In this document: piece after piece, positions 17,845 through 29,720 of the stretch | Position numbering within the stretch: the stretch's first letter is position 1 | How the letters are laid out: each line of letters opens with the position of its first letter | Assembly (NCBI RefSeq): GCF_049670895.1 | Contig: NZ_CP187170.1 | From: Pasteurella sp049670895 | GTDB taxonomy: Bacteria; Pseudomonadota; Gammaproteobacteria; Enterobacterales; Pasteurellaceae | Direction: 5' to 3' (one strand) | Length of the DNA: 64,000 nucleotides | Position numbers and translations under genes: made by a program | Notes under the pieces: model-generated | Told to the model about the DNA's origin: nothing | The model's database searches: none | What the model saw: the letters and a program-made list of their open reading frames with translations, nothing else

Positions 17845-18233
17845 TAAGTTTATTTTGTTTGTGTTGACTTAAACGACTTTTTCTCATTTGGCTATCTTAA
17901 CCCAAATCGAGTTTTTAGTCGTTATCTAGGACAGCCCCTAAATTATATCCAGAATGTACAAATTACGCGATATGGATAATATTATGGTATAGGCATTAAA
18001 TGTAAATAATTTCAACCAGTCACGTTTTTATTCAGCCTTTAGGGGTATAAAAGTGCGGGTGATTTTAAGAAAGTTTTGTCAAATGGGTGTGGGGCGGTAT
18101 GGGTTGGATATGGGGAATACAGGGGTAACTGTTGGGTATTTTTATTCCTTTTTTGTTTCTCTTTATTTCTCTGATTCTCTAGTTCTCTTTAGCTCGCTTT
18201 CTTTCCCTGATTTTTCCTTGTTTTTGCTACAGT

Positions 18234-18341
18234 TTCTATTTCTATTTCTGCTTCTGCTTCTGCTTCTGCTTCTGCTTCTGCTTCTGCTTCTGCTTCTGCT
18301 TCTGCTTCTGCTTCTGCTTCTGCTTCTGCTTCTGCTTCTGC
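18234..18341 (+). repeat. Hexanucleotide tandem repeat, (TTCTAT)2(TTCTGC)16
   Basis: Two TTCTAT units (18234-18245) lead into 16 perfect TTCTGC units (18246-18341), within a ~280-base pyrimidine-rich stretch (about 18138-18415). It lies just beyond the rRNA operon terminator. A unit of six bases cannot switch a reading frame. Neither strand has a convincing gene: the plus frame would be poly-leucine running into 5S rRNA, and the minus frames give a Gln-Lys repeat of ~33 codons or an Ala-Glu repeat without a start codon. Confidence 0.95.
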
Positions 18342-18415
18342 ATGATTTTTTATTTCCTTTTTACTTTTTTCCTTCTTTTTTACTTCTTTTTCCTGTTTAT
18401 TTTCCCCAAAACAAA

Positions 18416-18443
18416 AAACCTCAAGTATCGCTACTTGAGGTTT
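18416..18443 (-). terminator. Terminator of the rRNA operon
   Basis: 12-bp perfect stem AAACCTCAAGTA/TACTTGAGGTTT with a 4-base loop just after the 5S gene. On the minus strand a T-rich tract follows. Confidence 0.85.
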
Positions 18444-18455
18444 CTCTTTATTCAG

Positions 18456-18571
18456 ACCTGGCGGTGACCTACTCTCACATGGGGAAACCCCACACTACCA
18501 TCGGCGTAACAGCGTTTCACTTCTAAGTTCGGCATGGATTTAGGTGGGTCCACTGCACTATCGCCGCCAAG
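18456..18571 (-). rRNA. rrf: 5S ribosomal RNA
   Basis: About 116 bases on the minus strand. The two ends (TTGGCGGCGA and CCGCCAGGTC) pair as the terminal helix and the internal GTGCAGTGG and CCGAACTTAGAAG segments are typical of gammaproteobacterial 5S. The 201-base spacer to 23S shows no other gene. Ends are good to a few bases. Confidence 0.93.
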
Positions 18572-18772
18572 ATATTCCTTTGATGTTCTCTCTTGTCTTT
18601 TCTGTTCTTTATTCTCTGCTTTGGTGATTTTGTACTTTCTTCACTCTCGCACTTTAATCAGAAACAAGCTGTCTATCAGAGCTCTTCTACTCGATTTCCT
18701 TTCCGCGTCTCCGCTTCTCGTCTTCATATCACTTCATTTAGCATCAACACCCAAAAATACTTGAGCGTTGTA

Positions 18773-21666
<2,894 letters not shown>

Positions 21667-21815
21667 ATACAACCTCAAGTATTCTTATACAAACGTATAC
21701 TTACCTGATGTTGCTGTTTAGACACTAAACACTTGCATGCCTTTTTTCATGCAAGATTTTTCCTACTCAGACTTTCTTTCGAAAATCTCTTCAGTTTTTC
21801 AGCTTGTTTCCAATT

Positions 21816-21827
21816 TTTTAAAGAACA
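21816..21827 (-). promoter_or_regulatory. boxA-like antitermination site in the 16S-23S spacer
   Basis: TGTTCTTTAAAA on the minus strand, between tRNA-Glu and 23S, at the position where E. coli spacers carry a boxA for Nus-factor antitermination. Confidence 0.6.
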
Positions 21828-21854
21828 ATAAAGACAACAAAAGTCATCTTTAAA

Positions 21855-21930
21855 TGGCGTCCCCACGGGGATTCGAACCCCGGTTACCGCCGTGAAAGGG
21901 CGATGTCCTAGGCCTCTAGACGATGGGGAC
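21855..21930 (-). tRNA. gltT: tRNA-Glu (anticodon TTC)
   Basis: 76 bases with encoded CCA. Acceptor arms GTCCCCA/TGGGGAC pair, the anticodon loop CCTTTCAC gives TTC, and the T arm has GGTTCGAATCC. It is the only tRNA in the 16S-23S spacer, an rrnB-type spacer. It is nearly identical to E. coli tRNA-Glu. Confidence 0.97.
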
Positions 21931-22025
21931 AACATGTAAAGATGCTCTCCACTTTGCCATGTGCTTCATTCATACAATCTAACTAAACAATCTGTGTGAA
22001 CACTTGCAGTCGTTCCATTTTCGGT

Positions 22026-23567
<1,542 letters not shown>

Positions 23568-23722
23568 AAGTTCAATCGCTCAATAAACTGCTTAGCTAAA
23601 GTTTACATTTACTTCATAAGTATAATGAATTTTCAGTTTAAGCACCTATTAAGACTTCAATTTTAAAAATCTTTTCTAAATGAAATCAATCAACAAGTGC
23701 CCACACAGATTGTCTGTTAGAT

Positions 23723-23734
23723 TGTTAAAGAGCG
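23723..23734 (-). promoter_or_regulatory. Leader boxA of the rRNA operon
   Basis: CGCTCTTTAACA on the minus strand, about 160 bases ahead of 16S. It matches the boxA consensus TGCTCTTTAACA except for the first base. It recruits NusB/NusE for antitermination in relatives. Confidence 0.8.
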
Positions 23735-23891
23735 TTGCATTAAGCAAGGATGAAAATAATAATCAAATTCAATTTTCATGTCAAGCAATTTTTCTTAAAA
23801 ATTTTACTATTTTTCAAGACCTTTAAAAGCATTTGACCTCTCAGCCACCTTCACTTTCTTTTTGCTTGCCACCCTTGCGGTGCGGAGGTGC

Positions 23892-23919
23892 ATTATAGGG
23901 ATTTCAGCATGACAATCAA
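23892..23919 (-). promoter_or_regulatory. rRNA operon promoter (P1-like)
   Basis: On the minus strand, TTGATT (23919-23914), a 16-base spacer, and a perfect TATAAT (23897-23892), followed by a GC-rich discriminator (GCACCTCCGCACC) of the kind linked to stringent control. A T/A-rich tract lies upstream like an UP element. The remaining ~430 bases between hemG and 16S hold only leader sequence. Confidence 0.8.
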
Positions 23920-24003
23920 GAGCTTTTTTTTATTTTTTTATCGGTCGATGATTTATTGAGCGATATTGATTTTTTTGTAATAAAAACAAACAAGAATTGC
24001 GAG

Positions 24004-24516
24004 TTATTTCAACGTTTCAATTTGTTGTGCAAAAGCGTTGACTTTTGTCCAATCGGTATATTCCACTTCTTTGCTGGTGTCGGTTTCGCCTCCCGTTATT
24101 TTCATGATTAAACGAATCATCGTGCGATCAAAAAAAGAATAGCGAGGATACAATAATGCCCCTGCAAAAACCGCAGATAAATGTGGCTGCCAGTCAATAC
24201 GTTGTAAAAATTTTCTGACATACACATTGGTTTCTGGGGTATTTTTTCCCGATTTACGGGCAGTTAAATTTACAGCAAAGAACGCACTGTGCTTTTGGTT
24301 TAAAAGTGCGGTCTGTTTTTGAATAAATTTATTCAGTACCTTATTGAAATGTCCATAACGGATTGAGGCACCAATTAATACCCTGTCTGCTTCTGTAATA
24401 TCCGTCTCTTCAGTCAATGGCTGAACATGAACTTCACCACTGAGTTTTGTGGCAATAAATTGGGCTATTTTTTTTGTTTGGCCATCATGGCTTGAATACA
24501 GAATGAATGTTTTCAT
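24004..24516 (-). CDS. hemG: Menaquinone-dependent protoporphyrinogen IX dehydrogenase HemG
   Basis: Flavodoxin-like FMN enzyme that oxidises protoporphyrinogen IX to protoporphyrin IX in haem synthesis, passing electrons to quinone. 170 residues from the chosen start. The FMN phosphate loop is YSSHDGQTKKIA at residues 7-18, followed by IGASIRYGH near 48. The HemG-specific long insert is around KTGEN-type residues 90-140 with FAGALLYPRYSFFDR. The longer frame begins inside trkH; ATG 24516 is chosen because it overlaps the trkH stop as TAATG and starts the FMN fold directly. The order yigZ-trkH-hemG-rrs is as in E. coli. Confidence 0.94.
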   Translation of the reverse strand: MKTFILYSSHDGQTKKIAQFIATKLSGEVHVQPLTEETDITEADRVLIGASIRYGHFNKVLNKFIQKQTALLNQKHSAFFAVNLTARKSGKNTPETNVYVRKFLQRIDWQPHLSAVFAGALLYPRYSFFDRTMIRLIMKITGGETDTSKEVEYTDWTKVNAFAQQIETLK

Positions 24517-25979
24517 TATTCTTTCCAAAAAGTTGGGGTAAAAAGGACAAGGAGTGAGAAAATTTCTAAACGCCCACAAATCATGGCAAAAGCAAAGACC
24601 ATTTTGGCACTTTCTGGTACATTAAAGAAATCTTGATGCACAACACCAAGCCCAGGGCCTGCATTAGTTAGCGTGGCAAACACCGCCCCCATGGCATCAA
24701 ATACATTCATTCCGCACAGAATAACCGCAAATACACACACCCAATACACCAAAATAAAAATCATTAAAAATGCCCAAATACTTTCTAACATCCGAATAGG
24801 TAAAATATTTTGACCTAACTTGATAGGTTGCACGAGGTTAGGATGCACTAAGCTACGCAATTCTCTTTTGACTTGTAACCACAGAATTAACACACGGATC
24901 GTTTTCAGTCCGCCTGTTGTTGATCCGCCACAACCACCAATAATACTGGCGATGACCAATAACATGGCAGAAAAAGCAGGTAAGCTATTAATGTCAAAAA
25001 TGGTATAACCTGCGGTCATAGACATGGAGGTTAACTGTAACGAACCTTGAATAAAGGCATCTTTTAGATCAGGAATAAAATGATAAAAATAGAGAGAGAG
25101 AGAAAATAACAAAATAAATAAGATTTGCATGGCTAAGAAAAAACGGAATTCTGGATCTCGCCAGTAATTTTTCCAGATATTTTGTTTTCCTATATAACTG
25201 AACGCCGCAATATGCAAATTAAAATTTACCCCTGCAATTAGCATAAATACGGTTGTAATTAAGTAAATATTGGCATTGTTAAAATACCCCATACTCGCAT
25301 CATGCGTTGAAAATCCACCATTTGCTACGGTTGAAAAACTATGTCCGATCGCATCAAATGCATTCATGCCAGCAAACCAATAAGCAATCGCACAAAGCAC
25401 GGTTAATGAGAAATATAAAATCCATAAGAGTTTTGCCACTTCTGCTATACGAGGGCGTAACTTTTGTTCTTTTAATGGCCCCGAAGATTCTGCTCGGTAT
25501 AGCTGTGTTCCACCAATACCTAATAAAGGAATAATGGCGACAGCTAAGACAATGATCCCCATGCCACCAAGCCATTGAAGCAGTTGTCGATAAAATAAAA
25601 TCGCTTTAGGCAGTTGATCTAACCCTTCAATCACGGTGGCACCTGTCGTGGTTAAACCAGAGAAAGACTCAAAAATCGCAGAAGAAAAAGAAAGGTGGGG
25701 TTTTTCAAATAGCATAAACGGAATTGCCCCGATACTCCCCAGAACAAGCCAAAATGCCACCACAATTAAAAAACCATCTCGAGAACGCAATTCTTCTTTG
25801 TGATGATGACAAGGCCACCACAACAACATCCCCACAATGGAACTCATCACAAACGTCTGCATAAACGCTTTCCCGCCCCCATCGCCATACAGTAATGCGA
25901 CAAAAGCTGGGGCTAACATGGTAAGGGAAAAGCACATCACAAGAATGCCAACAATTCGAATAATGGATAATATTCTCAA
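24516..25979 (-). CDS. trkH: Trk-type potassium uptake protein TrkH
   Basis: Inner-membrane K+ channel subunit that works with the regulator TrkA. 487 residues, usual length. Four membrane-pore-membrane repeats are visible through their filter-like motifs: SGLTTTGATV near residue 108, FSTVANGGFSTHD near 218, QLTSMSMTAGYT near 317 and FATLTNAGPGLG near 436. GGCGGSTTGGLKTIRV near 350 is the family signature. The stop overlaps the hemG start (TAATG), and yigZ ends 3 bases upstream, so the three genes form one operon. Confidence 0.96.
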   Translation of the reverse strand: MRILSIIRIVGILVMCFSLTMLAPAFVALLYGDGGGKAFMQTFVMSSIVGMLLWWPCHHHKEELRSRDGFLIVVAFWLVLGSIGAIPFMLFEKPHLSFSSAIFESFSGLTTTGATVIEGLDQLPKAILFYRQLLQWLGGMGIIVLAVAIIPLLGIGGTQLYRAESSGPLKEQKLRPRIAEVAKLLWILYFSLTVLCAIAYWFAGMNAFDAIGHSFSTVANGGFSTHDASMGYFNNANIYLITTVFMLIAGVNFNLHIAAFSYIGKQNIWKNYWRDPEFRFFLAMQILFILLFSLSLYFYHFIPDLKDAFIQGSLQLTSMSMTAGYTIFDINSLPAFSAMLLVIASIIGGCGGSTTGGLKTIRVLILWLQVKRELRSLVHPNLVQPIKLGQNILPIRMLESIWAFLMIFILVYWVCVFAVILCGMNVFDAMGAVFATLTNAGPGLGVVHQDFFNVPESAKMVFAFAMICGRLEIFSLLVLFTPTFWKE

Positions 25980-25982
25980 AAC

Positions 25983-26591
25983 TTACTCTCTTTCTAATTG
26001 TAACTGCCCACTAAAACATTCAATGAGGGCGTGTTCAAATGCCGTCAGTTTATCATCTCTGATCCCTAACTCAAACCTCACACTATCCGCAAAGTGTTGG
26101 TCGAAAATGACCACATCTTGTTTTTCACAAAGTAACTGTAAGCGATTAATTTGCCCATAATCACACCGCACTTTATAGGATTTTCGTTCAACTTTTACCG
26201 TCGTTTCCAAAATATGCAATGCTTGCTGAACGCCATGGCCATAAGCACGTACTAACCCACCCGTGCCCAACAAAATACCCCCATAATAACGTACAACCAC
26301 TGCACAAATTTCCCCTATTTTATGCCCTTGTAAAGCAGATAACATCGGTTTGCCTGCGGTTCCTGCAGGTTCACCATCATCTGAAAAACCAAACTGTTGA
26401 GAATCATTCGGTGCACCCGCAACCGTCGCCCAGCAATGATGACGTGCTTGTGGATGCTGCAATTTAATCTGCTGCCAAAATGCTTTTGCTTGAGCCATGC
26501 CTTCTACATGCTGAAGATAGGTAATAAAGCGACTTTTTTTGATTTCTTCTTCAAAAATGACCGCACTTTTAGGGATTTTATATTCAATCAT
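25983..26591 (-). CDS. yigZ: YigZ/IMPACT family protein
   Basis: A 202-residue member of the UPF0029/IMPACT family. The N-terminal domain has the hallmark strings SDDGEPAGTAGKPML near residue 71 and VVRYYGGILLGTGGLVRAYG near 98. The C-terminal ferredoxin-like UPF0029 domain follows (DYGQINRLQLL). The biochemical role in bacteria is unsettled; eukaryotic IMPACT acts on translation regulation. First gene of the yigZ-trkH-hemG operon. Two uptake-signal 9-mers lie inside the gene (near 26165 and 26561). Confidence 0.93.
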   Translation of the reverse strand: MIEYKIPKSAVIFEEEIKKSRFITYLQHVEGMAQAKAFWQQIKLQHPQARHHCWATVAGAPNDSQQFGFSDDGEPAGTAGKPMLSALQGHKIGEICAVVVRYYGGILLGTGGLVRAYGHGVQQALHILETTVKVERKSYKVRCDYGQINRLQLLCEKQDVVIFDQHFADSVRFELGIRDDKLTAFEHALIECFSGQLQLERE

Positions 26592-26665
26592 CCTATTGAA
26601 CTTCTACGTAATTTGAGTTTGTTGTATTATACCGTCTAAATTTAGATGACAAACGATAAAAATCA

Positions 26666-26908
26666 ATGAACGATATTCACGTAACACAAACTTTAGATAC
26701 ATTGGGCCTACGCTGTCCAGAGCCCGTCATGTTAGTGAGAAAACATATCCGCTTTTTGAAAGAGGGCGATATTCTATTAATTATTGCAGATGATCCCGCT
26801 ACCACCAGAGATATCCCTAGTTTCTGCCAGTTCATGGAACACACATTATTGAAAAGCGAAGTTGAACAAATCCCATTTCAGTACTGGGTAAAAAAAGGAA
26901 AACAATAA
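26666..26908 (+). CDS. tusA: Sulfurtransferase TusA
   Basis: Small sulfur carrier that takes persulfide sulfur from IscS and hands it to the TusBCD relay for 2-thiolation of tRNA wobble uridine. 80 residues. The catalytic cysteine is in LGLRCPEPVML (Cys17), the family signature, followed by the conserved DDPATTRDIPSFC. Divergent from yigZ by 74 bases and convergent with atpC across a shared terminator. Confidence 0.96.
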   Translation: MNDIHVTQTLDTLGLRCPEPVMLVRKHIRFLKEGDILLIIADDPATTRDIPSFCQFMEHTLLKSEVEQIPFQYWVKKGKQ

Positions 26909-26920
26909 ACAAAAAATAAA

Positions 26921-26938
26921 AGACCACAAATGTGGTCT
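26921..26938. terminator. Bidirectional terminator between tusA and atpC
   Basis: 8-bp stem AGACCACA/TGTGGTCT with A-rich flank on one side and T-rich flank on the other, so it can act for both convergent units. Confidence 0.88.
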
Positions 26939-26964
26939 TTTTTTGTATTTAAAGTGCGGTCAAA

Positions 26965-27393
26965 TTAGCGGTTATTTTTCACGAGTTTTTCCGTCAATTC
27001 ATAAGCACGAAGTTTTGCTAATTCTTTAGAAAGTTTTGATGCCAACATTTCATAGCTTGCATCACCATGACGAGTGCGAATATTTTCTTCTGCACGTTTT
27101 TTCGCAGCTAAAATACGATCACCATCAAGTTCATCACCACGAATTGCCGTATCGGCTAACACGGTCACTAAATTCGGTTGAATTTCTAAAAAACCGCCAG
27201 AAACATAAATTACTTCTTCCTGACCACCTTCAAGCGTAAGCTTCACGATCCCAGGCTTAATTGCCGTGAGTAAAGGGGTGTGCCCAGCTAAAATCCCAAG
27301 CTCCCCTTCAATACCGCTTGCTCGAACACTCTCTACTTTGCCAGAAAAAATCTGTTGCTCTGCACTGACTACGGTTAAATTAAATACTGACAT
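26965..27393 (-). CDS. atpC: ATP synthase epsilon subunit
   Basis: Central-stalk subunit of F1 that can inhibit ATP hydrolysis. 142 residues. The N-terminal beta sandwich (FNLTVVSAEQQIFSG, GELGILAGHTPLLTAI) and the C-terminal helical hairpin (RAEENIRTRHGDASYEML) are both present. Last gene of the atp operon, with SD AAGGAGAAAC and a bidirectional terminator just after it. Confidence 0.96.
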   Translation of the reverse strand: MSVFNLTVVSAEQQIFSGKVESVRASGIEGELGILAGHTPLLTAIKPGIVKLTLEGGQEEVIYVSGGFLEIQPNLVTVLADTAIRGDELDGDRILAAKKRAEENIRTRHGDASYEMLASKLSKELAKLRAYELTEKLVKNNR

Positions 27394-27433
27394 AGTTTCT
27401 CCTTCAAGCCTGATTAGTTGCTTTCAGAAGCAA

Positions 27434-28807
27434 TTATAATTTTTTCGCTTTTTCTAATACTTCGTCAATGGTACCCGCCATATAGAACGCTTGTTCTGGA
27501 ATATGGTCGTATTCACCTTCTAAAATACCTTTGAAGCCACGAATGGTTTCTTTCAATGGTACATATTTACCAGGGGTGCTGTTAAATACTTCCGCAACGA
27601 AGAAAGGTTGTGATAAGAAACGTTCAATCTTACGTGCACGAGAAACCACTAATTTATCTTCTTCAGATAATTCATCCATACCAAGAATTGCGATGATATC
27701 TTTCAATTCTTTATAACGTTGTAATGTCGTTTGTACACCACGAGCCACATAATAGTGCTCTTCACCCACCACTAATGGATCTAATTGACGCGAGGTTGAC
27801 TCTAATGGATCCACCGCAGGATAAATACCTAATGACGCAATTTGACGGCTTAATACTACCGTTGAGTCTAAGTGAGCAAAGGTTGTGGCTGGTGATGGGT
27901 CAGTTAAGTCATCCGCAGGCACGTAAACGGCTTGAACAGACGTAATAGAACCGGTTTTCGTTGAAGTGATACGCTCTTGAAGTACACCCATTTCTTCTGC
28001 AAGGGTTGGTTGATAACCTACCGCAGATGGCATACGACCTAATAACGCAGAAACTTCTGTCCCCGCAAGGGTATAACGATAAATATTATCTACGAAGAAT
28101 AAAACATCACGACCTTCATCACGGAATTTTTCAGCCATTGTTAAACCTGTTAACGCAACACGTAAACGGTTACCCGGTGGCTCATTCATCTGACCATAAA
28201 CAAGTGATACTTTATCTAATACGTTAGAATCTTTCATTTCATGATAGAAGTCATTCCCTTCACGCGTACGCTCACCTACACCAGCAAAAACAGAGTAGCC
28301 TGAGTGCTCAATGGCGATGTTACGAATTAATTCCATCATATTCACGGTTTTACCTACACCCGCACCACCGAATAAACCAACTTTACCCCCTTTCGCAAAC
28401 GGACAAACTAAGTCAATCACTTTAATCCCCGTTTCTAAAAGTTCAGTACTGTTAGATTGTTCTTCATAGCTTGGTGGAGCACGATGGATAGACCAATTTT
28501 CTTCTGCACCAATTGGGCCTTGTTCATCAATTGGTTCACCCAATACATTCATAATACGACCCAATGTTTTAGTTCCAACAGGAACAGAAATTGGGCTATT
28601 TGTGTTAGTGACGCCTAAACCACGTTTTAATCCATCAGATGATCCCATTGCGATACAGCGAACTACACCACCACCTAATTGTTGTTGAACTTCAAGCACT
28701 AAACCTGTTTCAACATTTAAGGCATCATATACTTTTGGTACTGCATCTTGTGGGAATTCAACGTCAATAACCGCACCGATGATTTGTACAATTTTTCCAG
28801 TTGCCAT
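27434..28807 (-). CDS. atpD: ATP synthase beta subunit
   Basis: Catalytic subunit of F1. 457 residues. P loop GGAGVGKT near residue 148, catalytic glutamate in GERTREGND near 180, Walker B region LFFVDNIYRYT near 236, and PSAVGYQPTLAEEMG near 264 (the DELSEED-loop text reads DELSEEDK near 380). Between atpG and atpC with short gaps. Nothing unusual. Confidence 0.97.
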   Translation of the reverse strand: MATGKIVQIIGAVIDVEFPQDAVPKVYDALNVETGLVLEVQQQLGGGVVRCIAMGSSDGLKRGLGVTNTNSPISVPVGTKTLGRIMNVLGEPIDEQGPIGAEENWSIHRAPPSYEEQSNSTELLETGIKVIDLVCPFAKGGKVGLFGGAGVGKTVNMMELIRNIAIEHSGYSVFAGVGERTREGNDFYHEMKDSNVLDKVSLVYGQMNEPPGNRLRVALTGLTMAEKFRDEGRDVLFFVDNIYRYTLAGTEVSALLGRMPSAVGYQPTLAEEMGVLQERITSTKTGSITSVQAVYVPADDLTDPSPATTFAHLDSTVVLSRQIASLGIYPAVDPLESTSRQLDPLVVGEEHYYVARGVQTTLQRYKELKDIIAILGMDELSEEDKLVVSRARKIERFLSQPFFVAEVFNSTPGKYVPLKETIRGFKGILEGEYDHIPEQAFYMAGTIDEVLEKAKKL

Positions 28808-28824
28808 TACCGATCCTCTATTTG

Positions 28825-29694
28825 TTAAATTGCTGCTGCACCCGCAACAATTTCATTTAATTCATTTGTAATACTTGCTTGACGAGCTTTGTTATAGACT
28901 AACTGTAACTCATTAATTAAGTTACCCGCATTATCTGTTGCTGCTTTCATTGCAACCATTCGAGCAGCTTGCTCAGAAGCCAGATTTTCAACTGCTGCTT
29001 GATAAACCTGAGATTCTAAATAACGAACCAATAAATTATCTAATAATACTTTCGCATCGGGTTCGTAAATATAATCCCAAACTTGTTTTCTTTCGCCTAA
29101 TTCATCATTATCTAATTCTGGTAATGGAATTAATTTTTCCAGTACCGGTTTTTGCGACATTGTGTTAATAAATTTGTTGTAAACTAAATACACAACATCC
29201 ACATCCCCTTTCTTATAAGCATCAATCATTGAGTTCACCGAACCGATCAAATGCTCAACAGAAGGCGTATCACCGATACCTGAATCTTGGGTTAAAATTT
29301 TCACACCCATGGATTGGAAAAAGTTGATAGATTTAGAACCAATTAAACTTAACTGAACGGAAATAGATTTTTCTTTCCATTCTTTCATTTCATTTAATAC
29401 AGTTTTAAACAAGTTAACGTTTAATCCGCCACAAAGACCACGGTCTGTGGACACTAAAATAATGCCCACATTTTTTATTTCACGATCCACCAAAAATGGA
29501 TGTTTATAACCGATCGTTGCCTTTGAAACATGGCTAATCACGTTACGTATTGTTTCAGAATAAGGACGTGAAGAAGACATACGTTCTTGCGTTTTACGCA
29601 TTTTCGAGGCAGCAACCATTTCCATCGCTTTCGTAATTTTCTGTGTACTTTTTACACTTGCGATTTTGGTTCTTATCTCTTTAGCACCTGCCAT
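28825..29694 (-). CDS. atpG: ATP synthase gamma subunit
   Basis: Rotating shaft of F1. 289 residues. The N-terminal helix MAGAKEIRTKIASVKSTQKI with AMEMVAASKMRK and the C-terminal helix AARMVAMKAATDNAGNLI are the family signatures; both insert into the alpha-beta core. The middle Rossmann-like domain contains VSTDRGLCGGLN. Position between atpA and atpD is standard. Confidence 0.97.
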   Translation of the reverse strand: MAGAKEIRTKIASVKSTQKITKAMEMVAASKMRKTQERMSSSRPYSETIRNVISHVSKATIGYKHPFLVDREIKNVGIILVSTDRGLCGGLNVNLFKTVLNEMKEWKEKSISVQLSLIGSKSINFFQSMGVKILTQDSGIGDTPSVEHLIGSVNSMIDAYKKGDVDVVYLVYNKFINTMSQKPVLEKLIPLPELDNDELGERKQVWDYIYEPDAKVLLDNLLVRYLESQVYQAAVENLASEQAARMVAMKAATDNAGNLINELQLVYNKARQASITNELNEIVAGAAAI

Positions 29695-29720
29695 TTTGTC
29701 TCTCCATTTAAAGTGTTAAC

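Larger units (their letters stand above)
16763..17887 (-). pseudogene. IS1016-type transposase remnant, interrupted by a second IS
   Basis: Reading on the minus strand from ATG 17887 gives MRKSRLSQHKQNKL, a typical IS1016 transposase N terminus. The frame is split by the nested element and its target duplication, then resumes from 17146 (GLFVACVTARTAAEL). It continues through the DDE-region motif EADKSYFGG, in which Lys replaces the usual Glu of EADESYFGG, and loses frame by one base near 16960. In the corrected frame the text jumps from VVFGLLKR to HLRKFNGI, an in-frame loss of about 70 codons that removes the central catalytic part. It ends at TAG 16763-16765. Non-functional. Confidence 0.85.
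16746..17938 (-). mobile_element. Outer IS1016-type (IS1595 family) element, decayed and interrupted
   Basis: Ends are inverted repeats: GGGGATGTCCTAGATAAC at the left (from 16746) against GGGGCTGTCCTAGATAAC read inward from 17938, one mismatch in 18. Without the nested insertion and its duplicated 8 bases the element is about 487 bp, shorter than a typical ~700-bp IS1016, because the transposase has an internal deletion. No clear 8-bp target duplication is visible at its outer ends, consistent with age. Confidence 0.85.

Noticed and set aside
18048..18056. Uptake signal near the rRNA end
   Set aside because: It reads AAGTGCGGG, one mismatch from the core 9-mer, so it was not counted.
18244..18343. 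Minus-strand frames through the hexamer repeat (Gln-Lys or Ala-Glu repeats)
   Set aside because: The Gln-Lys frame is only about 33 codons with a poor SD and stops at the end of the repeat. The Ala-Glu frame is open but has no usable start codon.
18053..18526. Open frame on the plus strand with a long poly-leucine run
   Set aside because: It is produced by the TTCTGC repeat and runs into the 5S rRNA gene; there is no ribosome binding site and composition is not coding.
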